Shown piece after piece: positions 1-6,941 of a stretch of 15,136 nucleotides of DNA (positions are counted from its first letter, which is position 1; every line of letters starts with the position of its first letter). The translations under genes were made by a program, and so were the position numbers. Location of the stretch: NCBI GenBank assembly GCA_964624955.1, contig CAZUZF010000023.1, positions 1 to 15,136 of the forward strand, in the 5' to 3' direction. The notes under the pieces are model-generated. The model did not search any database. It had not been told where the DNA came from and worked only from the letters and a program-made list of their open reading frames with translations. The DNA is from JACQHJ01 sp964624955. GTDB taxonomy: Bacteria > Patescibacteriota > Microgenomatia > Levybacterales > UBA12049.

Positions 1-77
1 ACGGTAACGGGAATTGCGATTAGAAGCACAATGATAAAGCCAAAGAACAAGAGTTTTTTGCCGGATAAAAGCGACAT
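1..77 (-). CDS. Partial exported or membrane-anchored protein, N-terminus only
   Basis: An open frame starts at an ATG at 77-75 and runs off the left edge after 25 full codons. The visible peptide begins MSLLSGKKLLFFGF and continues IIVLLIAIPVTV. This is a short basic N-terminus followed by one strongly hydrophobic segment, i.e. a signal peptide or signal anchor. N-termini of this style sit on large surface proteins in Microgenomates genomes; that is recollection, and the visible part carries no domain. The gene is divergent from groES, and a minus-strand promoter (TTGACA, 17 bases, TACGAT) lies at the right distance upstream. There is no clear Shine-Dalgarno site. The hydrophobic N-terminus is clear, but the function is unknown. 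Confidence 0.6.
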   Translation of the reverse strand, partial: MSLLSGKKLLFFGFIIVLLIAIPVT

Positions 78-102
78 AAATTTAAACTTTTAAGTTAACT
101 TT

Positions 103-131
103 ATCGTATAGAAAATGCTGCCTACTGTCAA
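103..131 (-). promoter_or_regulatory. Predicted promoter of the left-edge exported protein
   Basis: On the minus strand, TTGACA (131-126) is followed after 17 bases by TACGAT (108-103), a 6/6 and a 4/6 match to the sigma-70 boxes. The predicted start lies near 96, giving a leader of about 19 bases. The -35 box is back to back with the groES -35 box, 18 bases apart, so the two promoters form a divergent pair. Confidence 0.45.
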
Positions 132-149
132 GGTTAAAAGTAAAAAATA

Positions 150-178
150 TTGACATTAAAAAACTTTTATTGTATAAA
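150..178 (+). promoter_or_regulatory. groESL promoter, near-consensus sigma-70 type
   Basis: TTGACA at 150-155 and TATAAA at 173-178 are separated by exactly 17 bases. Transcription should start near 185, so the groES leader would be about 36 bases. This is one of the strongest promoter matches in the window, as expected for a chaperonin operon. Confidence 0.8.
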
Positions 179-185
179 TAAGCAG

Positions 186-202
186 TCACTTGCCCAAAGT
201 GA
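186..202. promoter_or_regulatory. Perfect inverted repeat at the groESL transcript start, candidate operator
   Basis: TCACTT (186-191), five bases, then AAGTGA (197-202) form a perfect 6-base inverted repeat starting at the predicted transcription start. The position suits a repressor operator or a small 5'-UTR hairpin. It does not match the HrcA operator CIRCE (TTAGCACTC-N9-GAGTGCTAA) or the HspR site HAIR. The symmetry is certain; the regulatory role is inferred from position. Confidence 0.45.
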
Positions 203-220
203 TAATTTTTTAGACTAAAT

Positions 221-517
221 ATGGCAAAAATAAATTTTAAACCTTTATTTGACAATGTCCTTATAAAACCGTTAGAAGCAGAAGAAAAAACTGCTTCAGG
301 AATAATCTTGCCTGATAGTGCTAAAGAAAAACCCCAAATGGGGCAGGTTTTGGCAGTAGGACCAGGTCTGGTTACCCCTGATGGGAAAAAAGTTCCAATG
401 GTTGTTAATATTGGACAAAAAGTAATGTATAAAAAATGGGGCGGGGATGAAACAAAAATAGGAAACCAAGATTATATGATAGTAAAACAGACAGATATTT
501 TGGGAATTTTAGACTAA
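221..517 (+). CDS. groES: Co-chaperonin GroES
   Basis: This 98-residue protein is the GroES/Cpn10 lid that caps the GroEL ring and closes the folding chamber in the cytoplasm. The length is normal. It shows the Cpn10 start (INFKPLFDNVLIKPL), the mobile loop around residues 20-34 (EEKTASGIILPDSAKEKP) with the hydrophobic GIIL that docks on GroEL, the GQVLAVGPG strand, and the KVMYKKWGGDE and DILGILD segments of the beta barrel. groEL follows after 3 bases, so the two form an operon. There is no Shine-Dalgarno site. The bases just before the start (TTTTAGACTAAA, 208-219) recur exactly before groEL. The start is fixed by the MAKI N-terminus aligning with the family. Confidence 0.97.
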   Translation: MAKINFKPLFDNVLIKPLEAEEKTASGIILPDSAKEKPQMGQVLAVGPGLVTPDGKKVPMVVNIGQKVMYKKWGGDETKIGNQDYMIVKQTDILGILD

Positions 518-520
518 AAT

Positions 521-2155
521 ATGGCAAAACAGATTTTATACGCTACAGACGCAAGAACAAAATTACAAAGCGGTGTTGACCAGCTTGCCAAGGCTGTTGC
601 AACAACGCTTGGGCCAAAAGGAAGAAATGTTGCAATTGATAAAAAATGGGGAGCGCCAAGTGTAATTCACGACGGAGTATCGGTTGCAAAAGAAATTGAA
701 CTTAAAGATCCCTTTGAAAATATGGGAGCACAGCTTGTAAAAGAAGCAGCTTCTAAAACCGCAGACGTCGCAGGAGACGGAACAACCACGGCAACAGTAC
801 TTGCCCAGGGTATTGTTGATGAGGGAATTAAAAACATTACAGCTGGTGCAAATCCAATGCTTTTAAAAAAAGGGCTTGAACAGGCTTGTAGCGTTGTAGT
901 TGAATTTATTAAATCCAAAGCCAAGACAATTAATATTAAAAACGACGCTGAAATTTCACAGGTTGCAACAATTTCCGCAGGAGACAGTATAATTGGAGAT
1001 CTTGTTGCACAAGCTTTACAAAGGACAGGCAAAGACGGTGTTGTCTCGGTTGAAGAAGGAAGAGGTTTGACTACGGAAATTGAATACAAAGAAGGAATGG
1101 AATTTGATAAAGGCTATGCGAGTGCCTATTTTGTTACCAATCCTGATAGAATGGAAGCTGAAATTGAAGATCCCTACATTTTAATAACAGACAAAAAAAT
1201 CTCAAATCTCCAAGAGCTCTTGCCATTTCTTGAAAGCTTGGTTAAAGTTTCAAAAAATTTGGTCATTATCGCAGACGATATTGAAGGAGAAGCTTTAGCA
1301 ACATTGGTTGTAAATAAACTCAGAGGAATGATTAATACTTTGGCTATCAAAGCACCCGGTTTTGGCGATAGAAGAAAAGAAATGTTGGAAGACATAGCAA
1401 TTCTGACAGGCGGAACTCTAATTAGTGAAGATACGGGAAGAAAATTTGATTCAGTAACCATTGAAGACTGCGGAAGAGCAGACAAGGTTTGGAGCGATAA
1501 AGAAAACACAAGAATAATTGGTGGAAAAGGAAGTAAAACTGTGCTTTCCAGCCGAATTACCCAGATTAAAAAAGCAATTGAAGATTCAACTTCGGATTTT
1601 GACAAAGAAAAACTGCAAGAAAGATTGGCAAAGCTCTCAGGTGGGGTTGCTGTTATAAACGTTGGAGCTGCGACAGAAGTTGAGATGAAAGAGAAAAAAG
1701 AAAGAGTTATCGATGCCGTTGCGGCAACAAAAGCTGCACTGGAAGAAGGAATTGTAGCAGGCGGTGGAGTAGTACTCCTTGAAGCAATTAAAGTTTTGGA
1801 TCCTAAGCTTTTCAAAGACTTGGAACCTGATAGCGATCAAGTAACAGGAGTAAATATATTAAAAAAAGCACTGGAAGCTCCAACCAGAACACTTGCGCAA
1901 AATGCAGGCATTAATGGAGACGTTGTAATTGACAATATAGAAAAAAAACAGTCAGGTTTTGGATACAATGTTTTGACAAATACATACGTAGATATGATAA
2001 AGACAGGAATTATTGATCCTGCTAAAGTAACAAGAAGCGCTGTTGAAAATGCAGTGTCGGTTGCAACAATGATACTGACGACAGAAAGTCTAGTAAGTGA
2101 ATTACCAGAAGAAAAGAAAGAAACTCCCGCAATGCCCGGTGGAATGGACTACTAA
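521..2155 (+). CDS. groEL: Chaperonin GroEL (Hsp60)
   Basis: This 544-residue group I chaperonin assembles into rings that fold proteins using ATP. Family hallmarks are in order: TTLGPKGRN (28-36) of the nucleotide pocket, the HDGVSVAKEI region with Asp51, and GDGTTT at 85-90, whose Asp86 corresponds to the ATPase Asp87 of E. coli. The apical-domain segment APGFGDRRKEML and the C-terminal equatorial segment GIVAGGGVVLLEA follow. The C-terminus (ETPAMPGGMDY) has a single GGM instead of the long flexible GGM tail of E. coli. It begins 3 bases after the groES stop and has no Shine-Dalgarno site, so translation may be coupled to groES. A terminator follows. Two long antisense open frames inside it are shadows. 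Confidence 0.98.
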   Translation: MAKQILYATDARTKLQSGVDQLAKAVATTLGPKGRNVAIDKKWGAPSVIHDGVSVAKEIELKDPFENMGAQLVKEAASKTADVAGDGTTTATVLAQGIVDEGIKNITAGANPMLLKKGLEQACSVVVEFIKSKAKTINIKNDAEISQVATISAGDSIIGDLVAQALQRTGKDGVVSVEEGRGLTTEIEYKEGMEFDKGYASAYFVTNPDRMEAEIEDPYILITDKKISNLQELLPFLESLVKVSKNLVIIADDIEGEALATLVVNKLRGMINTLAIKAPGFGDRRKEMLEDIAILTGGTLISEDTGRKFDSVTIEDCGRADKVWSDKENTRIIGGKGSKTVLSSRITQIKKAIEDSTSDFDKEKLQERLAKLSGGVAVINVGAATEVEMKEKKERVIDAVAATKAALEEGIVAGGGVVLLEAIKVLDPKLFKDLEPDSDQVTGVNILKKALEAPTRTLAQNAGINGDVVIDNIEKKQSGFGYNVLTNTYVDMIKTGIIDPAKVTRSAVENAVSVATMILTTESLVSELPEEKKETPAMPGGMDY

Positions 2156-2191
2156 ATTTAGTATAAGAAACTTTAATTATAAATAATTTAT

Positions 2192-2215
2192 AAAACCTCT
2201 AAGCTGGTTTTTTTA
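2192..2215 (+). terminator. Intrinsic terminator of groESL
   Basis: AAAACC (2192-2197) pairs with GGTTTT (2206-2211) around an 8-base loop, and seven T in total (2208-2214) form the U tract. It lies 37 bases after the groEL stop and just before the next promoter. The stem is short with only two G-C pairs, but position and T run are right. Confidence 0.65.
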
Positions 2216-2230
2216 TTTGATCTTTTAAGA

Positions 2231-2236
2231 TATAAT
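2231..2236 (+). promoter_or_regulatory. -10 box of the PEGA/SH3 gene, leaderless arrangement
   Basis: A perfect TATAAT ends 7 bases before the ATG at 2244, so the predicted transcription start coincides with the start codon. There is no convincing -35 box and no ribosome binding site. The groEL terminator lies directly upstream, which supports an independent transcript. Confidence 0.6.
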
Positions 2237-2243
2237 AAACCAC

Positions 2244-3086
2244 ATGAGAAAGTTGCTTTTTGTCTTAATCTGCTTTTTAATAGCATCTGTAATCTTTGGT
2301 TTAGTAGTCTACCTTTTAGGAAAACGTCCTGAAAAAGGAGCTTTGCAAGTCACCGCAAGTATTAAAGCTCAAGTTTATGTTGACGCAAAACTTGTCGGAG
2401 AAACACCTCTTTGTTTATGCGAAGCAAAAGATATGCTTAATGCTGGTGAATATACAATAAGGCTTGTTCCTAAAGAGGGAAATTTTGAACCTTTTCAGCG
2501 AAAAATAACAATCAGCCCAAAAGTTTTAACAGTGGTTGACAGAACTTTTTCCCAAACAGCTTTGTCTCAAGCAAGCATTATTACACTTTCTAAAATCGAT
2601 GACAAAAATGACGCCCAAATTTCAGTCATCTCATTTCCAACAGATGCTCAAGTCTATTTAGACAGCGAACTTGTTGGCCAGAGTCCCGTACTTTTAAAAA
2701 ACATTACAGAATCTGATCATGAAATAAAGGTTGTAAGACAAGGTTATAAAGATAAAACCGTAAGAATAAAAACAGTTTTAGGATATAAACTTGAAACCGT
2801 TATCTACCTTGGTATTGATCCTCAAGTTGCCACATCTTCCGCTACTTTAATTTCCTCGCCATCCGCACAGACTGTGGCAAAAGAACAAACCATAATCATT
2901 TTGGATACTCCGACTGGATTTTTAAGAGTAAGGGAAAATCCCAATGTTTCTTCAGCAGAGATTGGTAGAGTAAATCCTGATGAAATCTTTGTTTTATTAG
3001 ACGAGCAAAACGGCTGGTATAAAATAAAATTAAAAGATGGAGTCGAGGGTTGGGTAAGCAGTCAATATGCTAGAAAAACGAGTTAG
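2244..3086 (+). CDS. Membrane-anchored PEGA-PEGA-SH3 domain protein
   Basis: This 280-residue protein has an N-terminal membrane anchor (about 4-26) with the rest predicted outside. Two PEGA repeats follow: about 33-102, with VYVDAKLVGETPL, and 126-188, with VYLDSELVGQSPV. A Ser/Thr/Ala linker (about 195-215) leads to a bacterial SH3 domain (about 220-276) with the typical GFLRVRENPNVSSAEIGRV start and GWYKI...GWVSSQYA end. PEGA domains are found in surface proteins, and bacterial SH3 domains often bind peptidoglycan, so a role at the cell wall is inferred. No enzyme domain is seen. The gene appears to be transcribed alone from a leaderless start, and its last 17 bases overlap the 3' end of the convergent prenyltransferase gene. 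Confidence 0.85.
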   Translation: MRKLLFVLICFLIASVIFGLVVYLLGKRPEKGALQVTASIKAQVYVDAKLVGETPLCLCEAKDMLNAGEYTIRLVPKEGNFEPFQRKITISPKVLTVVDRTFSQTALSQASIITLSKIDDKNDAQISVISFPTDAQVYLDSELVGQSPVLLKNITESDHEIKVVRQGYKDKTVRIKTVLGYKLETVIYLGIDPQVATSSATLISSPSAQTVAKEQTIIILDTPTGFLRVRENPNVSSAEIGRVNPDEIFVLLDEQNGWYKIKLKDGVEGWVSSQYARKTS

Positions 3087-4026
3087 GGCTTACAAAATAA
3101 ATTAAAACGACAACCATAATCACCCAAATAATAACTGAAAAAAGCAAAGGCTTATCTGAAAGCAGTACTCTTTCCGGACTTTCTCCTTCATGTTTCTCAT
3201 AAATATCCTGAAGATAACGCATCAGTCCATAGACTACGGGGAGGATTGTTATCATTAACCACTTTCTTTCAAAAAATGCAGACAAGGCTTCAGGAACCAA
3301 AGCGCTAATGTTTAATTTAAAACCACCAGGATTTTCCAAGAATGTAAAAAGAGAATAGGAAATAAAAGTGGATGTTGCAAAAATAGAAGCATAGACATCA
3401 AGGAGTCTGTCCGAATAATGAGATAAAGACGCTCTTGTCGCCGCAATATCAGCTTGACTGGTTGCGGAAAGAAGAGTCAACTCGGATCTTCTTTTTCCAA
3501 CAGCCAAAAATAGTGAAATGGAAATTGTAGTAAGAAGAAGCCAAACAGAGATATGAAGCCCTGTTGCAAATTCTCCTCCATACACTCTTAAAATATAACC
3601 GCTTGCAATAGCCAGAATATCTACAACTGCAAGCGATTTTAGAAATATAGAATATAAAAATTGAATAAAAAGATAAACGATCCCTATTGCAAAAAATGCA
3701 GGAGTAATTTGTTTTGCCAAAAAAAGCGAGGCTACAATCAGCAAAACTGCAAAACTTATCCCAAATGAAACTGGTATATCTCCGTGGGCTATTGGCCTAA
3801 ACTTTTTAAAAGGATGAAGCCTGTCTTTTTTCATGTCAAAAATATCGTTAATGACATATGTGGCAGAAGACAGACCGCAAAAAACAATAAAAGCAGCTAT
3901 TACCCTGGAAAGAATTGGAAAATCAAAAAGACCACCGGCAAAAGTAATTGCGGCAAAAACGGCAAAGTTTTTAATCCATTGCCTTGGTCTTACAAGTCTT
4001 AAGATGTTAAAAGCGAGTTTTATCAT
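3070..4026 (-). CDS. UbiA-family prenyltransferase, decaprenyl-phosphate phosphoribosyltransferase type
   Basis: This 318-residue polytopic protein has about eight to nine hydrophobic segments. The first Asp-rich motif is N60-D61-x2-D64-x3-D68 (NDIFDMKKD), followed by RLHPFKKFRPIAHGDIP, the pattern of the UbiA subfamily that includes mycobacterial Rv3806c (DPPR synthase). That enzyme joins phosphoribosyl diphosphate to a polyprenyl phosphate, the first step toward polyprenyl-phospho-arabinose. The start LRLVRPRQWIKNFAVFAA also fits that subfamily. The gene is last in the six-gene operon, and its ATG lies inside the end of the preceding gene (20-base overlap), suggesting translational coupling. 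No DprE1/DprE2-like epimerase is in the window, so a ribose rather than arabinose product, or epimerisation encoded elsewhere, is open. Family is clear; substrate is inferred. Confidence 0.85.
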   Translation of the reverse strand: MIKLAFNILRLVRPRQWIKNFAVFAAITFAGGLFDFPILSRVIAAFIVFCGLSSATYVINDIFDMKKDRLHPFKKFRPIAHGDIPVSFGISFAVLLIVASLFLAKQITPAFFAIGIVYLFIQFLYSIFLKSLAVVDILAIASGYILRVYGGEFATGLHISVWLLLTTISISLFLAVGKRRSELTLLSATSQADIAATRASLSHYSDRLLDVYASIFATSTFISYSLFTFLENPGGFKLNISALVPEALSAFFERKWLMITILPVVYGLMRYLQDIYEKHEGESPERVLLSDKPLLFSVIIWVIMVVVLIYFVSPNSFF

Positions 4027-5086
4027 TAATTCTTCTTATTAGTATTTGCAAAAACAAAATCCCGCCGAATGCAACTATTACAAGCATTATTATAGCAAAA
4101 AGCTTGCCTTGGCTGGATAAAACCAGGGATAAACCGCCTAATATCGCAGAAACTATCCAGTAAAATGCGGCAACGGATCTTTGGCTAAAACCAAGACCTA
4201 AGAGAAGGTGGTGCAAGTGCTTTTTATCATGCCAAAAAGGAGATTTACCGGATAATATTCTCCTAAGTATGGTAAAAAGTCCGTCGGTCATTGGTATTCC
4301 CATAACCAATATTGCGGTTGCAAGTTTTGCGCTTGAGAGAATTGAAGCAACTGCAAGCAGCAAATAAATTGCAGTGGCCCCGTATCCTGGAAATATTTTT
4401 GCTGGATAAAAATTAAAAACCAAAAAACCCAAAGACGCACCTGCAATTATAAAAGATAGAGTTGCGGCTGTAATGCTTAACTGGTCTGCAATGGAAAATC
4501 GCAAACTTAATATTCCAATAACAATTGCGGAAATTGCAACAATTCCCGGCATCTGTCCGTCAACGCCTTTACTCCAGTTTAACATGTTCATTACCCAGAC
4601 GATCCAGATAACAGCTATTAAGTCAGACATAACAGAGAAGACAGGAATATTTAAAAAGGGAATTTGTATTGTATTTAAATATAATATTCCGCCAAATGGA
4701 TTTGTAATAAAGGGAATATTTGCTCCCATTAAGACAACAAACACAGCACAACCTATATTTATTAAAAATCTAACATAAGGAGAAATATCTAGTTTATCAT
4801 CAATTACTCCCGCAACAAGCGAGACAAATGCGGCGATAAATGCGGCGATAATTATTTTATCGAAGGGAATAAACATTAAACTTGCTATAAATACTCCTAT
4901 AAAAAGAGCAATACCGCCTCCTCTTGGAACAGGGTTTTTGTGAATGACGGCAGGGTGTTTGTGTCTCTTTGGGTCGTCAACCACTCTATATTTTTTTAAA
5001 AAATACAAAGAAATTGGAACTGCAATGCAAGTTACAAGAAGAGAAATTAAAAAAGGAAAAAAAACAATAGAGTTTAAGTCTAACAT
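4007..5086 (-). CDS. WecA/MraY-superfamily polyprenyl-phosphate sugar-1-phosphate transferase, variant active site
   Basis: This 359-residue protein has about ten to eleven membrane segments. The superfamily moves a sugar-1-phosphate from a UDP-sugar onto a polyprenyl phosphate. It shows VPRGGGIAL (53-61), the metal-site Asp pair in DDKLD (96-100), NMLNWSKGVDGQ (167-178), NFYPAKIFPGYG (225-236) and the His cluster HDKKHLHH (286-293) typical of the WecA/TagO branch. Two normally acidic positions are changed: the usual NxxNxxDGxDG has Lys173 for the first Asp, and the usual FMGD(S/T)G has Tyr235 where an active-site Asp is expected. The Asp pair and His motif are intact. It overlaps the upstream gene as TAATG. 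It may be a lineage variant with altered metal binding, or inactive; family is certain, activity is not. Confidence 0.85.
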   Translation of the reverse strand: MLDLNSIVFFPFLISLLVTCIAVPISLYFLKKYRVVDDPKRHKHPAVIHKNPVPRGGGIALFIGVFIASLMFIPFDKIIIAAFIAAFVSLVAGVIDDKLDISPYVRFLINIGCAVFVVLMGANIPFITNPFGGILYLNTIQIPFLNIPVFSVMSDLIAVIWIVWVMNMLNWSKGVDGQMPGIVAISAIVIGILSLRFSIADQLSITAATLSFIIAGASLGFLVFNFYPAKIFPGYGATAIYLLLAVASILSSAKLATAILVMGIPMTDGLFTILRRILSGKSPFWHDKKHLHHLLLGLGFSQRSVAAFYWIVSAILGGLSLVLSSQGKLFAIIMLVIVAFGGILFLQILIRRINDKTRF

Positions 5087-5442
5087 TATAAAATAAGCAG
5101 TAATGTTTTTATAATAAACACAAAATTCATAACAGCAAGCAAAAGACTAACCGAGGCAACCACTCTTGCAAGCAGAGGGTTTCCCTTTCCATAAAGAAGA
5201 GAACTAAAGCCTAAATTAAAAACATAAATAAAAATGTATAAGAAAATGGGAATAAATATACCAAATGTGGGTGTAAGTCTTTCATTGCCCCAAGGAAGTT
5301 GATTAAAAATCGGTATAAAGGCAGGAATATTTTTATAGTTTACCAAAATGAAAACAACCGTAATAATAAGTATTAGGAAACTAAGCAGAAATACTCCAAA
5401 AGTAATTCTGTCGTTTTTGATATCGCTAAAGAATTTTCTCAT
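5086..5442 (-). CDS. Small three-helix membrane protein of unknown function
   Basis: This 118-residue protein has three predicted membrane helices (about 13-34, 57-83 and 91-117). The loop between the first two contains IPIFNQLPWGNERL, with a PWG turn at 50-52. I believe similar small proteins with an LPWG loop recur next to glycan genes in Microgenomates genomes, but I cannot name a family. It is locked into the operon: its start lies 17 bases inside the end of the upstream glycosyltransferase gene, and its stop overlaps the ATG of the WecA-like gene as TAATG. This spacing implies co-translation and a possible accessory role in the same membrane pathway. No catalytic motif is visible. Confidence 0.75.
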   Translation of the reverse strand: MRKFFSDIKNDRITFGVFLLSFLILIITVVFILVNYKNIPAFIPIFNQLPWGNERLTPTFGIFIPIFLYIFIYVFNLGFSSLLYGKGNPLLARVVASVSLLLAVMNFVFIIKTLLLIL

Positions 5443-6907
5443 AAATATCTATGCCATTTATATTCATTTTATGAAGATATTGGGGAATTGCAAAAGGGAA
5501 TTTGGCGACATTTCCCATGATGATTATAAATTTGGGCTTTTGTCTTTTAAGACCATCTAGCGTGTTTGACAGTCCATCCTCATAGCTTGTTATATGATAG
5601 GTAACGGTATATCTTCCTGGAGGAAGTTTATTTGTCAGTTTATAAACCTGGGCATTATTTCCCCAGATAAAAATATTGTCGTTTTTGGTTGCAACCCTAT
5701 TGATATAACTTGCCAGTTCATAGTCGTTGGGAGTATTGCCGTCAAAAAATCTTTGATATTGGTAAACATTTTTCTGCCCAATTAAAAATTGGACAAAGTT
5801 CTGATAGTAAAGGGTGGTTTTTATATAAAAGCTAAAATTTGTTATAAGTAAAAATAAACTGACTAAAAGTACAGTTAAGTTAAACTTTAAATATTTGTTT
5901 CTAAGAAAAACTGAGCCTGCCAAAAGACAAAGGGCGGGCAGCGCTACCAAAACATAATGCGTATAGGGCCTTTGGGAGAAAAAAGCATTAAAAAGAGAGA
6001 AAATTAGCCAAATATAAATAAAGACAAAATTTTCTCCTAAAATCTTTTTCTTTATAAAGATAAACCAAAGAAACAAACCTACAATAAGTATTTTTAAGAT
6101 AAGAAACCCTTGGGGAATAATAAATTCATTCCCATACCCCACATAGCTAATATTATTCGTAAAGGTTGCTTTTAAAAAATAAGGGAAAGCCCCATTTAAT
6201 AAAAAGTAAAAGGAAACCAAAAATATTGGTATAGCAAATCCTAACACAAACGGGAAAATATTTTTTATCTCTGTTATTAAATTTTGAGGTTTTAATATAT
6301 CTTTTAAATTTTTAGAAAAGTTTACAAAAAACAGAAATGTCAAAAATGCCATAAAATCAAAAACAGCCACTATTTTAAAAAGAAATGAGATAGACAATAT
6401 TAATCCTGCCAAAAATAAAATCTTATATCTTCTTGTGTTTTCAAAGTCTTGGGACCTAACCACAAAAAAGCCTGCTAAAATGTTAAATAAAAGCATAAAG
6501 TTTTCGGCATTTGCAATGTTTCCCTCGATTAAGGGAAGCCCAAAAACAATGGCAAAGATAGAAGTGGCAATATATGCTACTTTTTCGTTTTCCAAAAGTT
6601 TCTTACAAAGTTTAAAAAATAAGCCAAGGGTAAATATCCCAAAGATTAAAGACGCAAGCCTTAACATAAACTGGTCAGAACCAAAGAGTCCATAGAGGAC
6701 ATAAAGAAACGGCGGTTTGTTATCAAAGATATCTCTGTATAAAAGTCTTCCGTTGTCAATGCCAAGGCCTAATGTTTGATAAATTCCTTCGTCTCCGTAC
6801 CAATAGGGCTCAAAAAGAGAAGGGAATCTTAAGAAGAAAAAAACCAAGGAAATTATTAAAAGAAACCAAAAGCTTCTGCTTTTTTCTAAGTGCTCCAATA
6901 ATCTCAT
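5426..6907 (-). CDS. GT39-like membrane glycosyltransferase (polyprenyl-phosphate sugar donor type)
   Basis: This 493-residue protein has roughly eleven to twelve membrane segments and a soluble C-terminal tail, the layout of GT-C enzymes (PMT/ArnT-like). The first outer loop carries the expected acidic pair Asp39-Glu40 in YWYGDEGIYQ, then DIFDNKPPFLYVLYG with the conserved KPP. The C-terminal part (about 370-493) includes IFIWGNNAQVY and ends IPQYLHKMNINGIDIYEKIL, as in other bacterial members. These enzymes take a sugar from a polyprenyl phosphate carrier and add it to a glycan, lipid or protein on the outer face. In this operon the donor could be made by the UbiA-like or GT2 protein; that is inference. 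It starts 29 bases after the GT2 gene. Confidence 0.85.
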   Translation of the reverse strand: MRLLEHLEKSRSFWFLLIISLVFFFLRFPSLFEPYWYGDEGIYQTLGLGIDNGRLLYRDIFDNKPPFLYVLYGLFGSDQFMLRLASLIFGIFTLGLFFKLCKKLLENEKVAYIATSIFAIVFGLPLIEGNIANAENFMLLFNILAGFFVVRSQDFENTRRYKILFLAGLILSISFLFKIVAVFDFMAFLTFLFFVNFSKNLKDILKPQNLITEIKNIFPFVLGFAIPIFLVSFYFLLNGAFPYFLKATFTNNISYVGYGNEFIIPQGFLILKILIVGLFLWFIFIKKKILGENFVFIYIWLIFSLFNAFFSQRPYTHYVLVALPALCLLAGSVFLRNKYLKFNLTVLLVSLFLLITNFSFYIKTTLYYQNFVQFLIGQKNVYQYQRFFDGNTPNDYELASYINRVATKNDNIFIWGNNAQVYKLTNKLPPGRYTVTYHITSYEDGLSNTLDGLKRQKPKFIIIMGNVAKFPFAIPQYLHKMNINGIDIYEKIL

Positions 6908-6916
6908 ATATATTTA

Positions 6917-6941
6917 TTTAATATGTTATTAATATATTAAA
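6917..6941 (-). repeat. AT-only inverted repeat between the GT2 and GT39-like genes
   Basis: TTTAATAT (6917-6924) and ATATTAAA (6934-6941) are perfect 8-base complements with a 9-base loop. The element overlaps the GT2 stop codon and fills most of the only sizeable gap in the operon. With no G-C pairs and no T run, it is a poor terminator. It could be a weak RNA processing or attenuation site, or chance in AT-rich DNA. Confidence 0.3.

Noticed and set aside
186..202. CIRCE element for HrcA
   Set aside because: Only the symmetry is shared. The arms are 6 bases and do not match TTAGCACTC/GAGTGCTAA, and the spacer is 5 rather than 9.
1174..1815. Long antisense open frame (213 codons) inside groEL, with smaller ones at 667-1089 and 1637-1840
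   Set aside because: The opposite strand is a fully conserved groEL. The translations are low-complexity Ser/Leu/Ile strings typical of antisense frames in AT-rich genes, with no promoter.
5348..5560. Plus-strand open frames inside the glycan operon (5348-5560, 5594-5785, 6435-6695, 7093-7287, 4473-4778, 3784-4042)
   Set aside because: All are antisense to clearly conserved membrane proteins, overlap gene junctions, and have no promoters or recognisable motifs.
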